DNA from: Gellertiella hungarica
GTDB taxonomy: Bacteria; Pseudomonadota; Alphaproteobacteria; Rhizobiales; Rhizobiaceae
Direction: 5' to 3'
Assembly: GCF_014197145.1 (NCBI RefSeq)
Contig: NZ_JACIEZ010000002.1
Coordinates: 434,001-498,000 of the forward strand
Length of the DNA: 64,000 nucleotides
Numbering within the stretch: the stretch's first letter is position 1; the number at the start of each line of letters is the position of its first letter. The notes under the pieces were generated by a model that was not told the DNA's origin, did not search any database, and was given only the letters and a program-made list of their open reading frames with translations. Of the stretch, positions 20,393 through 29,867 are shown piece after piece. The translations under genes and the position numbers were made by a program.

Positions 20393-23300
20393 TCAGTTCG
20401 CAAGGACGCGCGGCGAGGGGAAGGTGATTTCGACCAGCGTGCCTTCGTTCGGAGCCGACTGAATGGTGAAGTTTGCCCGGTTGGCATCCACCATCGCCTT
20501 GGTCAGCGGCAGGCCGAGCCCGGTTCCGTCGCCACGCTTGCGCGTGCCCGGGGTCACCTGGCGGAACGGCTTCATCGCCTGCTCCAGCTCCGCGCGGGTC
20601 ATGCCCACGCCGGTATCCCGTATCCGGAGCACCACGCTGCCGTTTGGCTCGTAGGCCGTCGATACCACGATCTGGCCTCCGGCCTGCGTGAAGCGGATGG
20701 CATTGGCCAGGATGTTCAGAACGATCTGCTTGATGGATCGAAGATCCGCCACCACGTCCGGGACGCTTTCGGAGAAGGCGGTCCGGATGATCACGCGGCT
20801 TGCCTGCGCCTGCGGCTGGACGAGGGCTACCGCTTCCGAAACCGCATCGTTGAGCCCGACGGCGGTGAATTCGAGATCCATCTCGCCCGCCTCGATCTTC
20901 GAGATGTCGAGGAGGTCGTTCACGATATCGAGCACCAGCCGCCCGGAGCGGGCGATGTCATTGGCATATTCCACGTAGCGCGGATGTCCGATCGGACCGA
21001 AATGCTCGATCGCCATCATGTCGGAAAAGCCGATGATCGCGTTCAGCGGCGTGCGGATTTCATGGCTCACCCGGGCGAGGAACTCGCTCTTGTGCGCATT
21101 CGCGGTCTCGGCGGCGCGCTTGGCGTTCTTGAGGTCCTCTTCCGTCCGCTTCCACTGGGTAATGTCGCGGATGACGGCGCAGAAACCGTTGGAGGCCGAG
21201 AGGCGGCCGATGGTCATGAACAGCGGGATGAAGCCGCCGGAAGCCTCGCGCCCGATCACCTCGCGTCCGTCATTGAGAACGCTTGCAACCCCATGGCCGG
21301 TCATGCCCGACAGATAGTCGGCAACCGCGCGGTGGCTTTCATGGGCAAAGAGCATGACGAAAGGCTTGCCGCGCGTTTCCGCCTCGTCATAGTCGAAGAG
21401 GGCGCTCGCGGAGCGGTTCATGGAGCGGATGTCGCCTTCCGGGCCGATGATGACGACGCCGTCGGTCGCGGTTTCGAGGATCGAGCGCAGCTCGTCGACC
21501 TCCACCTGCAGTTCCTCGATCCGCTGATTGAGACGCTCTTCGTCGGGGTCCCGCACGTCCGTCTCCGGAGCCGTCTGCGGACGGGGGCCGGAGGGAATGA
21601 GCGCGAGAAGCAGCGCATTGGCGTCTTCCCAGCGCACCGACTGGAGGCGCGCCGTCACGGGAACGAGCGAATCGTCCGCCCGGACCAGCGAAAGACCGCC
21701 GGACCGCTCCGGCATGTCCTCGAGATCGCGGTGGTGGAGCAGCGAGTCGAGCCCGCCGACCGCTTCGAGGGCCGAAAGAGTGTCGTAGCCGGACAGCTTC
21801 AGGAATTCCGGATTGGCGTGGATCAGCCGATCGCCGGCATGGATAAGGAGCGCCACGGGGATTTCATCGATGACATCGGCGGTCAGGCCCCCGCTCATGG
21901 CGGTGCGCGCCGGAATGGAGCTCGCCAGAATTTCCAGCTGTTCGTCGAGATGACGCCTGCTTGCCTCGTCTTCAGCGGCAGAAGCCGCGGCCTCTTCCGT
22001 GCCGGAGGAGGCCTCGCTCTCGGCCCGCCCATTCCCATCGTTCTCTGCCGCCTCTCTTTCATCGAGGGGCGCGGGGCCGGCTTCGGCAAAAGGCGATGCG
22101 GGTCCGGCTTCCGGTTCCGCGCCATGACCCGGCGTTCCGGCGGCAGAGGCATCCGCTTCATCGGCAACGAGCCGCTCGTCCTCGTCCTCCCTGCGGAAGG
22201 GCTCCAGCTGCCGTGCGATTTCGCGGAAGGCTTCCTGTTCTCCGGGCGTCAGGCCCTCGCGATTGCGAAGCCTGCGTTCTTCCAGCTTGATGATCTTGTC
22301 GGATTCCGGTGCGGCGGTGACGCGACGGAATACCGGCGGCTCGGGACGGGGGGCTTCCGCTTCCGGTTGCGGCATCTCCGGCCCGGCCACGGCTTCTGCG
22401 TCGTTCGCCGCCTCTGCCGTCATTTCCGCCATGTCTTCCGCAGGGCCGGCGGTCGCCGTTTCCTGGATTCCGGCCGATCCGTCGCCGAGATCGGCGCCCT
22501 GTTCCGGCTCACCCGGGTCCTGTTCGGGATTGGCGTCGTCGCCGAAGAGCAGTTCTGCGGATGCCTTTTCCTCCTCGGCGGTGGGCTCGGACGTCTCCGG
22601 CAGGGTGCTGCGGGCGGTTGCCTCGTCCTCGCGCGCGGCCGTTTCCGGCGCATCGCCAAGCGTCAGCCCGATGGCCTGCGGATCTTCGATGGCGTCCGAA
22701 AGACGGACGATCCCGAAGCCGCGGAAGCCATCGAACTCGCGGTTGCGCTTGTAGGTGGGAAGTGCTGCCAGATCCACCGGCGCGCGCAGGCTGGTGCCTT
22801 CGATCGGCCAGTAGATCGTCTTGCCGGACCACGTGTCGCGACGGCCGAGCAGCTCGGCTATCTTTCCTTCCGGATCGAGATCGAGAAGGCTCGCAATATC
22901 GGTGAAGGCAACGCCGGACAGCGAGGAAGCATGCGGCCCGACCGCATCGGCAAGCTCGGGCGACACCTCGGAGAAATGGCCGTTCGCATCGATCTTCCAG
23001 ACGAAACGGGTTGGCCGAGCGGCGCGGTTGACGCGGAAGGCGTCTTCACCCGACGGCAGGTCGCCTGCCTGCGTTTCGCCGGCTGCAGCCTCGTCGGGCC
23101 TGTCGGGCGCATCGTTGGTGCTTCCGTCGGTTTCGACGGATTCGGCTGCGCGATCGTCTTCCGCCCCCGGCTCGGGGGCTTCGGGTGCGGCTGTCTCATC
23201 GCCGGCAAGGGATTCCTCTGCCGTTTCGAAGGAGGCCGTGTCTTCCCCGGCCGCTGTTTCCCCGGGAATGTCAGTGGCGTCGCTGCCATGGCTTTCGGCC

Positions 23301-24121
23301 GGACCGTCGGCCACCGGATCATCGGCCGGCGCATCGGGCGTCACCGAAGCGGCTGTGTCGTCCATGAAGCTCTGCGGTGCGGCAGGCGCCGTTTCTTCGG
23401 CTGCGGTGCCAGGATGTTCCTCTTCCGGAAAGCCGCTCGCAGGACCCATGTTTCCAAGGATCGTCTCCACAGCAAACAGCAGATGCATGGGCGGGGTATC
23501 GCTGACCTTGCCGATTGCTGCCGGGAGATAGCCCTTTGCGGTGGGAATGGGGCGCTTGACCAGCCGTTCCGCATGGGCGCCGACCATGGTCACCAGGCCG
23601 CGCGCGGTTGCCGGCGTCAGGTTCAGCCCGCCGAAGCCCGTGGATGCGGCAAGCACTTCGCCGTCACCGCCAAGCACCGCCATGTGGGTGTCGGGATCGT
23701 CGAAGCCCTTCAGCATGTCCGCGGCGATGGTCTCGATCTTAAGCGGCGACGCACTGACCGGCGCGGCAAAAAGCAGCGCGTCCACATCGCGCGTCAGCCG
23801 GATGCGTTCCACCACCGCCTGCACCGGAACCCGCTGGAAACCGGAGGGAATGCGGATCAGGAACCCGCGGCTGTCGCCTTCCGCGCGCAGCTGGTGTGCC
23901 GTTGTCTCCACCTGGCGGAAGGTGACGTCGTTGGAATTGGGGCCATCCTCGATCAGGTCATAGAGAACCGGCTTGCCAAAGAGCCGTGCGCCCGCACCGT
24001 TGGCCCAGAGGACATCCTTGAGGTCGACGGAGAACAGCACGAGCGCTTCGCCCCGCGCGAAATGATCCTTCACCCGTTCGTGAACGGCGATGTCGATGAA
24101 AGGATACTGCACTGCGGGCAT
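20393..24121 (-). CDS. cbrA: PAS-domain sensor histidine kinase, CbrA/PdhS class
   Basis: 1242 residues. Seen: a PAS-like N-terminus (ALVLFSVDLKDVLWANGAG, residues 20-40), further PAS-like regions near 375-420, 740-800 and 880-990, then the H-box SHEIRTPLNAIIGFSDMM near residue 1020, N-box NILANAIRF, G1 RDTGVGM and G2 GTGLGLPL. The H-box is of the DivJ/PleC/PdhS type, kinases that act on DivK upstream of CtrA. Long Glu/Ala/Pro-rich tracts (about 240-345 and 495-680) look disordered. No predicted membrane helices, so probably cytoplasmic. No receiver domain. The symbol rests on kinase class plus the phaP neighbour. ATG 24121 has AGGA 7 nt upstream; a TTG at 24160 is the alternative. Confidence 0.8.
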   Translation of the reverse strand: MPAVQYPFIDIAVHERVKDHFARGEALVLFSVDLKDVLWANGAGARLFGKPVLYDLIEDGPNSNDVTFRQVETTAHQLRAEGDSRGFLIRIPSGFQRVPVQAVVERIRLTRDVDALLFAAPVSASPLKIETIAADMLKGFDDPDTHMAVLGGDGEVLAASTGFGGLNLTPATARGLVTMVGAHAERLVKRPIPTAKGYLPAAIGKVSDTPPMHLLFAVETILGNMGPASGFPEEEHPGTAAEETAPAAPQSFMDDTAASVTPDAPADDPVADGPAESHGSDATDIPGETAAGEDTASFETAEESLAGDETAAPEAPEPGAEDDRAAESVETDGSTNDAPDRPDEAAAGETQAGDLPSGEDAFRVNRAARPTRFVWKIDANGHFSEVSPELADAVGPHASSLSGVAFTDIASLLDLDPEGKIAELLGRRDTWSGKTIYWPIEGTSLRAPVDLAALPTYKRNREFDGFRGFGIVRLSDAIEDPQAIGLTLGDAPETAAREDEATARSTLPETSEPTAEEEKASAELLFGDDANPEQDPGEPEQGADLGDGSAGIQETATAGPAEDMAEMTAEAANDAEAVAGPEMPQPEAEAPRPEPPVFRRVTAAPESDKIIKLEERRLRNREGLTPGEQEAFREIARQLEPFRREDEDERLVADEADASAAGTPGHGAEPEAGPASPFAEAGPAPLDEREAAENDGNGRAESEASSGTEEAAASAAEDEASRRHLDEQLEILASSIPARTAMSGGLTADVIDEIPVALLIHAGDRLIHANPEFLKLSGYDTLSALEAVGGLDSLLHHRDLEDMPERSGGLSLVRADDSLVPVTARLQSVRWEDANALLLALIPSGPRPQTAPETDVRDPDEERLNQRIEELQVEVDELRSILETATDGVVIIGPEGDIRSMNRSASALFDYDEAETRGKPFVMLFAHESHRAVADYLSGMTGHGVASVLNDGREVIGREASGGFIPLFMTIGRLSASNGFCAVIRDITQWKRTEEDLKNAKRAAETANAHKSEFLARVSHEIRTPLNAIIGFSDMMAIEHFGPIGHPRYVEYANDIARSGRLVLDIVNDLLDISKIEAGEMDLEFTAVGLNDAVSEAVALVQPQAQASRVIIRTAFSESVPDVVADLRSIKQIVLNILANAIRFTQAGGQIVVSTAYEPNGSVVLRIRDTGVGMTRAELEQAMKPFRQVTPGTRKRGDGTGLGLPLTKAMVDANRANFTIQSAPNEGTLVEITFPSPRVLAN

Positions 24122-24161
24122 GACCGATCCTGTATCCGCGTGGGATGCCTTGAGCCACAAG

Positions 24162-24176
24162 TTAACACAATCTTAA
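24162..24176 (-). promoter_or_regulatory. CtrA-like box upstream of the cbrA-class kinase
   Basis: TTAACACAATCTTAA fits TTAA-N7-TTAA; read toward the kinase gene it is TTAAGATTGTGTTAAC, matching the full consensus including the final C. It is 41 bp before the chosen ATG, so it could cover the promoter of the kinase, itself predicted to feed into CtrA control. Confidence 0.6.
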
Positions 24177-24250
24177 TACGTGCACAGCCCCGGAAAGGTC
24201 CATAAGCCTCGGGGGAAATTGGAGAAGAAGGTTAACGCGCTGACGCGCTG

Positions 24251-24281
24251 CACAAAAATTTGTGGCTTATGTTGCAATGCA
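24251..24281. promoter_or_regulatory. Inverted repeat and TGCAATGCA motif in the phaP promoter
   Basis: CACAAA at 24251-24256 is mirrored by TTTGTG at 24259-24264, and TGCAATGCA follows at 24273-24281, about 85 bp before phaP. The 9-mer is identical to the one before acetoacetyl-CoA synthetase. Phasin promoters are classic targets of the repressor PhaR; assigning this site to PhaR is inference. Confidence 0.5.
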
Positions 24282-24364
24282 CAAAATCCCGTGCTATATG
24301 ACGGGACATAGATGAACACGGGCGCCCCACATCCTGACGCGCCCCCGCACAAGGAGTGCATCCC

Positions 24365-24814
24365 ATGGCTGCCAAGAAGAACGAAGACGTCTTTTCCGTA
24401 TCCGCATTCGACCCGGCAAAGGTCACCGAAGGCCTGCGCGATTTCGCCGAGAAGGGCGCAGAACAGTCCAAGCAGGCGTTTGCCCGCATGAAGGCCGCCG
24501 CCGAAGAAGCCAGCAAGACGGTCGAAACCACGGTTCAGTCCGCCCAGGCCGGTACCGTCGATCTCGGCCTCAAGGCCATCGACGCGCTGCGCACCAATGC
24601 CGAATCGTCCTTCGCTCACATGGAAGCCCTGCTGGGCGTGAAGTCCGTTGCCGAATTCTTCGAGCTGCAGACCTCCTTCATCCGCAAGCAGGCTGAAGTG
24701 GCCGTCGAACAGGCCAAGACCATGCAGGACGCTACCCGCAAGCTGGCCGAGTCCGTCTCGAAGCCTGCAAAGGACGCCGCCGAGAAGGCCCTCTCGACCT
24801 TCAAGGCCGCCTGA
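24365..24814 (+). CDS. phaP: Phasin, polyhydroxybutyrate granule protein
   Basis: 149-residue amphipathic, almost wholly helical protein that coats PHB granules. Seen: an N-terminus AAKKNEDVFSVSAFDPAKV, Ala/Lys/Glu-rich heptad-like helices (GAEQSKQAFARMKAAAEEAS), and the phasin_2 core AEFFELQTSFIRKQAEVAVEQ. No signal peptide. The ATG at 24365 lies 8 nt after AAGGAG; a GTG at 24356 overlaps that site and is unlikely. Transcribed divergently from the kinase and ended by a strong terminator. Confidence 0.92.
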   Translation: MAAKKNEDVFSVSAFDPAKVTEGLRDFAEKGAEQSKQAFARMKAAAEEASKTVETTVQSAQAGTVDLGLKAIDALRTNAESSFAHMEALLGVKSVAEFFELQTSFIRKQAEVAVEQAKTMQDATRKLAESVSKPAKDAAEKALSTFKAA

Positions 24815-24839
24815 TCCGCACAGTGCCTCCCAAGGCTGG

Positions 24840-24866
24840 GGCCGGGCCTTTGTGCCCGGCCTTTTT
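24840..24866 (+). terminator. Terminator of phaP
   Basis: An 8-bp perfect GC stem (24840-24847 with 24854-24861), 6-nt loop, then TTTTT. Confidence 0.88.
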
Positions 24867-24945
24867 CATGGTATGAACAGAAAAGGTCTTGCAATATCAA
24901 AAGACCTTGCGTATGTGACCCGCATGTCGCGGTCACGCGGTTCGT

Positions 24946-25022
24946 GCGGTTGTAGCTCAGTTGGTTAGAGCGCAGGTTTGTGGCACCTGAGGTCAGTGGT
25001 TCGACCCCACTCAACCGTACCA
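24946..25022 (+). tRNA. tRNA-His (anticodon GTG)
   Basis: A 77-nt cloverleaf with encoded CCA. Acceptor GCGGTTG pairs with CAACCGT (first pair G-T), D-arm TAGCTCAGTTGGTTAGAGC, anticodon stem CAGGT/ACCTG holding the loop TTGTGGC, and T-arm GTGGTTCGACCCCAC. The anticodon GTG reads histidine codons. Position -1 is T, not G, and the discriminator at 25019 is A rather than C. This fits the reported loss of G-1:C73 in one alphaproteobacterial clade. Confidence 0.95.
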
Positions 25023-25288
25023 TTCTCCCTTGTTTCCCTTGCTATTCCGGCTGTTTGTCGGCGCTTTGAGGCGGCTGGCTGTCATCGTCCGGCGCGGTTG
25101 CGTCGGGATGGTTTATGACCTGCCACTCTTTGGCGTGCGGCCTTTACCCTTCCTTTACCATCCCGCTCTGCGGTGTCCCGCTTTGGTCAACAATTAGGAA
25201 ATGATTCAGTAATAACCCAATAACGTTAACCCCGTTGCATGACTGGCATACATGACGTTCAGGCCAGTGCTTCAGTGGGGTTTCGCAC

Positions 25289-27544
25289 ATGACGTGCTTC
25301 AAATGGCCGGCAATCATTGCCGGCGCATTGGGTCTTTTCGTTCTCTGGCTGCCGATCAGCCTGCAGGCGCAGCTGGTGCTGAGCTTCGCAGTGCTTGGCC
25401 TGCTGTTCATCGCCATGAGCCGGCCCGACAACAAGACTTTCCGTCTCATGACCTTCGTGCTCTCGGGCGTGCTGGCGCTGCGCTACGGCTACTGGCGGAC
25501 GACGGAAACCCTTCCCGACATATCGGAACCCTGGAACTTCGTCCCCGGCCTGCTGCTCTATCTGGCCGAGATGTACTGCCTGGTCATGCTGGGGGTCAGC
25601 TATTTCATGCTGGCGGATCCGCTGAGCCGCAAGGCCCCGGCGATCAGGGATGCGGCCGAACTGCCGACGGTCGACGTCTTCATTCCGACCTACAACGAGG
25701 ATCCGGAACTTCTGGCCGGCACGCTCGCGGCGGCGAAGTCGATGCTCTATCCCCGCGACAAGCTCACCATCTACCTGCTCGATGACGGCGGCACCGAAGC
25801 CAAGCGCAGCCACAAGGATCCGCGCGTCGCGCTTGCCGCCATGCGCCGCCACGAGCTGCTGAAGTCCCTTTGCGAGGCCATGGGTGTCGTCTATCACGCG
25901 CGCCAGAAGAACGACCATGCCAAGGCCGGCAACCTGAACGATGGTCTGCGCATCTCCAGGGGTGAGCTGGTCGTGGTCTTCGATGCCGATCACGCGCCCG
26001 TGCGCGAATTCCTGCGCGAAACCGTGCCCTTCTTCCGGGAGGACGAGAAGCTTTTCCTCGTCCAGACCCCGCACTATTTCCTCAATCCCGATCCCCTGGA
26101 AAAGAACCTCGATACCTTCGCGCGCATGCCGTCGGAAAACGAGATGTTCTATTCCGTCATCCAGCGCGGGCTGGACAAGTGGAACGCCTCCTTCTTCTGC
26201 GGGTCGGCGGCCGTTCTCAGGCGCAAGGCGCTGGAGACGACAAAGGGCTTTGCGGGTCAGTCGATCACCGAGGATTGCGAAACCGCGCTCGCGCTCCACA
26301 CCAAGGGCTGGCACAGCTATTATGTCGACAAGCCGCTGATTGCGGGTCTCCAGCCGGAAACCTTCGTTTCCTTCATCGGCCAGCGCGCGCGCTGGTGCCA
26401 GGGCATGCTGCAGATCCTGATCCTCAACCGGCCCTTCCTGGCGCGGGGGCTCTCGGTGGCACAGCGCATCTGCTATGCCGGCATCAACCTGTTCTGGCTC
26501 TTTCCGCTGTCGCGGCTGGCCTTCATGTTCTCGCCGCTGCTCTACATCTTCTTCTCGCTGGAGATCTATCAGGCGAACATCATGGAGTTCGGCTCCTATG
26601 CGCTGACCTATCTCGTGTCCTCCTTCGCCATGCAGAGCTATCTCTATGGCCGCGTCCGCTGGCCCTGGGTGTCGGAACTCTACGAATATGTGCAGTCGGT
26701 GATGCTGTTCGGCTCGATCGTCAGCGTCGTGCGCAACCCCCGCAAGCCGACCTTCAACGTCACCGCCAAGGGGCAGACGCTGGAAAAGAGCATGCTTTCG
26801 CCGCTGGCGCGCCCCTATTTCGCGATCTTCTTCGTGCTTCTGGCCGCTGCCTTCTATTCGGCCTGGCGCTTCTTCACCGAACCGCTTGCCACGGACCTGC
26901 TGATGATCGTCGCGGGATGGAACCTGCTCAATCTCGGGCTTGCGGGTGCCGCGCTGGGCGTCGTGTCCGAGCGTCGCGAGCTGCGTCGCAACCAGCGCCT
27001 GCCGGTCAAGCGCCACGCCCTGATGCGGATCGGCGAGACGCTGCATTCCGTGGTGGTGAACGATGCCTCGAGCGGCGGGCTGACGGTGGAGTTCCTTGAT
27101 CATGATCCGGAGATCCCGGCCGATGGTCCCTTTACCGCCACGCTGGAGCTTCGCCGCAACGGCCATGTCATCGCCGTCGAGGTCGAGCGCCGGAACATGC
27201 GCCAGGGCTCGCAGGCACCGGTATACGGCTTTGCCTATCGCGAACGCACGCCAGAGACCTTCATGGCAATCGCCGAGCTGATGTATTCCGATCAGGCCGT
27301 CCTTCAGGAAAGGCTCACCCGGCGCCAGACCAGCATCGGCTTCTTTGCCGGCACCGCACAATTCGCCCTCTGGACCGTCCGCGAGACCGTTCGCTCCCTC
27401 GTCTATGCCGCCGGACAGGTGCGCGAGGGCGCAGTCGAATCGCTTGAGGACGCGCCGATGACCATCAAGCCGAAGCCGAAATACCGGCCGGAAGAGGTCG
27501 AGGATTTCACCGAGAATGCAAGGGGAGGGCAGGTCTATGGCTGA
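25289..27544 (+). CDS. bcsA: Cellulose synthase catalytic subunit
   Basis: Inner-membrane processive glycosyltransferase that polymerises UDP-glucose into cellulose, 751 residues. Seen: N-terminal helices, then the GT2 motifs LLDDGGT (UDP site), FDADHAP (metal/second Asp), SITEDCET (catalytic TED) and GQRARWCQG. C-terminal helices are followed by a PilZ domain with RRNQRLPVKR and NDASSGG, the two c-di-GMP-binding elements, so activity should be c-di-GMP dependent. Ribosome site is weak (GGGG 8 nt before ATG). First gene of a four-gene overlapping operon. Confidence 0.95.
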   Translation: MTCFKWPAIIAGALGLFVLWLPISLQAQLVLSFAVLGLLFIAMSRPDNKTFRLMTFVLSGVLALRYGYWRTTETLPDISEPWNFVPGLLLYLAEMYCLVMLGVSYFMLADPLSRKAPAIRDAAELPTVDVFIPTYNEDPELLAGTLAAAKSMLYPRDKLTIYLLDDGGTEAKRSHKDPRVALAAMRRHELLKSLCEAMGVVYHARQKNDHAKAGNLNDGLRISRGELVVVFDADHAPVREFLRETVPFFREDEKLFLVQTPHYFLNPDPLEKNLDTFARMPSENEMFYSVIQRGLDKWNASFFCGSAAVLRRKALETTKGFAGQSITEDCETALALHTKGWHSYYVDKPLIAGLQPETFVSFIGQRARWCQGMLQILILNRPFLARGLSVAQRICYAGINLFWLFPLSRLAFMFSPLLYIFFSLEIYQANIMEFGSYALTYLVSSFAMQSYLYGRVRWPWVSELYEYVQSVMLFGSIVSVVRNPRKPTFNVTAKGQTLEKSMLSPLARPYFAIFFVLLAAAFYSAWRFFTEPLATDLLMIVAGWNLLNLGLAGAALGVVSERRELRRNQRLPVKRHALMRIGETLHSVVVNDASSGGLTVEFLDHDPEIPADGPFTATLELRRNGHVIAVEVERRNMRQGSQAPVYGFAYRERTPETFMAIAELMYSDQAVLQERLTRRQTSIGFFAGTAQFALWTVRETVRSLVYAAGQVREGAVESLEDAPMTIKPKPKYRPEEVEDFTENARGGQVYG

Positions 27545-29867
27545 TCGGTCCCGCACGATGAAGGTTGTCACGCTTCTGCTTTTCGCCTCCGTGTCCTGCG
27601 CGCCTGCGGTGGCCCTTGCCGGAGAAAACCGCCTCGCCCCGCCCGTGGCGGACGTGGAGGCCGCGAGCGGCGGCGCGCCTGCCGTGGCGCCGGCTCCGGC
27701 GGACCGGAAGGGCAGCCTCATCCCCTTCGAGGAGCCGCCCTCGTCGATGAAGCTCACCGGGGAGGACGACAGCACGCTGCTGACCTTTTCCCTGCCGGAG
27801 CGCCTTCGGCTCGCCGGCGGCGTGCTCGAACTGTCCTATACCAATGCGGTCTCGGTCCTTCCCGATACGGCCAGGGTCGACGTGGCGCTGAACGGGCAGT
27901 CCGTCGGGCAGTTCCCGGTCCGCTCGCCGAACGGCTTCACCACCATCCGCATCCCGCTCAAGGGGGATCAGGTGAAGGCCGGGCGCAACCAGGTGCGGCT
28001 TCGTGTGGTCCAGCATCACCGGGTGGATTGCTCGCTTCCGGCCACCTACGAACTCTGGACCCGGCTCTCCGCCGGGGAGAGCGGCTTCCGCACCGCGCTG
28101 CCGGTGCGCTTTGCCGGTGCGGCAGACCTGCTTGCCGTCGGCCGTAACGGGAAGGAGCAGACGGAGATCCGCCTTGTCGCCGATCCGGCTGGCGGGGTGG
28201 CGCTGGTGAATCAGGCAATGCCGGTCATCCAGTCGCTGGCCCTCGCCATGAACCGCCGCGATGTCGTGGTGTCCGTGGCCGGTCAGCCCGGCACCGGTCC
28301 CGGTATCGATCTCTATGTGGGCGAGGCCGGCCAGCAGGGTCAGCCGGAGGCCGCGAGGCGGGTACTCTCCGGTGCCGCGCCGGGCCTCACCGTGGCCGAT
28401 GCGGAAGGCTCCGGTCGTGCGGCAGTCGTCCTGCGGGGGGCATCTCCCCGCGAGCTGCAGGCGGGATTGCTTGCCGCGTTGCGGGGGCCGTTGAACGAAG
28501 CCCTGCAGACGGGGATCCTTGCGCCCCGTCCCGGCGGGATCAAGGGCGGTCCCGGCAGCCGCCACACGCTGGCCGATGCCGGCTATGAGGCGCAGCCCTT
28601 TGCGGGTCGCCTGTCCCGCGCGCGGTTCACGATCGACATGCCGGCGGATTTCTATCCTGCGGAATACGACACGATGAAGTTCTTCCTGAGCGGCGCCACC
28701 GCACCGGGCCTTCTGCCGAATGCGCAGTTCCTGGTGCGCGTCAACGACCGGATCGTCACCAGCCTGCCGTTCCGCAACACCGATGGCGAGGTGTTCCGCC
28801 ACAAGCCGATCGAGATGCCCCTGCGCGCCTTCCGCCCGGGCACGAACCGGGTCGAACTCCTTGCAGAAGTCCCCGCGCCCTCGGACGAGGCCTGCCGCCC
28901 GGGCGAGCGCGAGGACGACAAGCCCCGCTTCATGATGCTGAAGGAATCCGCGCTCGAGGTTCCCTCGCTTGCCCGGATCGGCCGCCTGCCCGATCTCGGC
29001 GCCTTCGCCGGGACGGGATATCCCTATGGCCGGGGCAAGCCCTTCTCGGTGATGATCGACCGCCCGGGGGAAGAAACCCTTTCGGTCGCCGCCACCACCG
29101 TCACCCGGCTGGCCCTGGCTGCCGGAAAACCCGTCGAGGCCATCCTGGCCTTCGGAGGGGTCGATGCCGCAGCGAAAGGCGACGTGCTCGCCATCTCCAC
29201 GGATGCCGCCTCGAAGGTCCATGCCGCGGCCGTAGAACCCGGCGAAGCCGCCGGGGTTCCTGAAGCTGCCACCGCGCCGGCCATCGATGGGGTTACTACG
29301 TCGGCGACAGGCCATGGCGATGCGATCGTCTCGGCAGGATCGGAAGCGCTTCTCGATGCGTTCCGCCAGTCGACCTCGACCGGTGGCGAGCGCTCGATGA
29401 ACGCGCGCCTGCAGGAATGGCTCGGACAGCTTTCCAACCGCTTCAACAGCTGGCTGCGTTATCAGGATGCGCCCGAAGGGCCGATGCCGGAAGAGAAGGA
29501 TACACTGGTTTCCATCAGCCAGACGCCGCTCGCCGGGGGCGAGGGTGTGTTGACCGCCATCCGCGCCAAATCGCCGGACGATCTGGCGCGCGGCTTCGAC
29601 GCGCTGTCCGATCCGCAGGCCTGGGAACGGCTGGAGGGTGCCCGCGCCATTCTTCGCGCCGGCGATCTCGCGCTCGTTACCCATCAGGCGGACCAGCGCT
29701 TCATCCGGGAAATCACCGATGAGAGCTTCGGCAACTTCCGCCGGCTTGCCGCCTCGTGGTTCTCCGACAATTTCCAGATCTATATCGGGCTCGTGATCGC
29801 CCTTTTCGTGGGCTTCGGGCTGTGGCTCGGTCACGTCATCCCGAGGAAAGGGGTGCGGTCAGAATGA
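27537..29867 (+). CDS. bcsB: Cellulose synthase periplasmic subunit
   Basis: BcsB guides the glucan chain across the periplasm and anchors to the membrane beside BcsA. 776 residues. Seen: a signal peptide (KVVTLLLFASVSCAPAVALA), jelly-roll-type carbohydrate-binding sections (LEDD-like TGEDDSTLLTFSLPERLRLAGG), and a C-terminal anchor IYIGLVIALFVGFGLWLG. ATG 27537 overlaps the bcsA stop by 8 bp and follows AGGGGAGGG. An upstream ATG at 27516 is less likely because it places the ribosome site inside the gene. Confidence 0.92.
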   Translation: MADRSRTMKVVTLLLFASVSCAPAVALAGENRLAPPVADVEAASGGAPAVAPAPADRKGSLIPFEEPPSSMKLTGEDDSTLLTFSLPERLRLAGGVLELSYTNAVSVLPDTARVDVALNGQSVGQFPVRSPNGFTTIRIPLKGDQVKAGRNQVRLRVVQHHRVDCSLPATYELWTRLSAGESGFRTALPVRFAGAADLLAVGRNGKEQTEIRLVADPAGGVALVNQAMPVIQSLALAMNRRDVVVSVAGQPGTGPGIDLYVGEAGQQGQPEAARRVLSGAAPGLTVADAEGSGRAAVVLRGASPRELQAGLLAALRGPLNEALQTGILAPRPGGIKGGPGSRHTLADAGYEAQPFAGRLSRARFTIDMPADFYPAEYDTMKFFLSGATAPGLLPNAQFLVRVNDRIVTSLPFRNTDGEVFRHKPIEMPLRAFRPGTNRVELLAEVPAPSDEACRPGEREDDKPRFMMLKESALEVPSLARIGRLPDLGAFAGTGYPYGRGKPFSVMIDRPGEETLSVAATTVTRLALAAGKPVEAILAFGGVDAAAKGDVLAISTDAASKVHAAAVEPGEAAGVPEAATAPAIDGVTTSATGHGDAIVSAGSEALLDAFRQSTSTGGERSMNARLQEWLGQLSNRFNSWLRYQDAPEGPMPEEKDTLVSISQTPLAGGEGVLTAIRAKSPDDLARGFDALSDPQAWERLEGARAILRAGDLALVTHQADQRFIREITDESFGNFRRLAASWFSDNFQIYIGLVIALFVGFGLWLGHVIPRKGVRSE

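Noticed and set aside
20984-24205. Plus-strand frame of 1073 codons opposite the sensor kinase
   Set aside because: Shadow of the kinase gene; low-complexity Arg/Gly/Phe composition and no recognisable domain.
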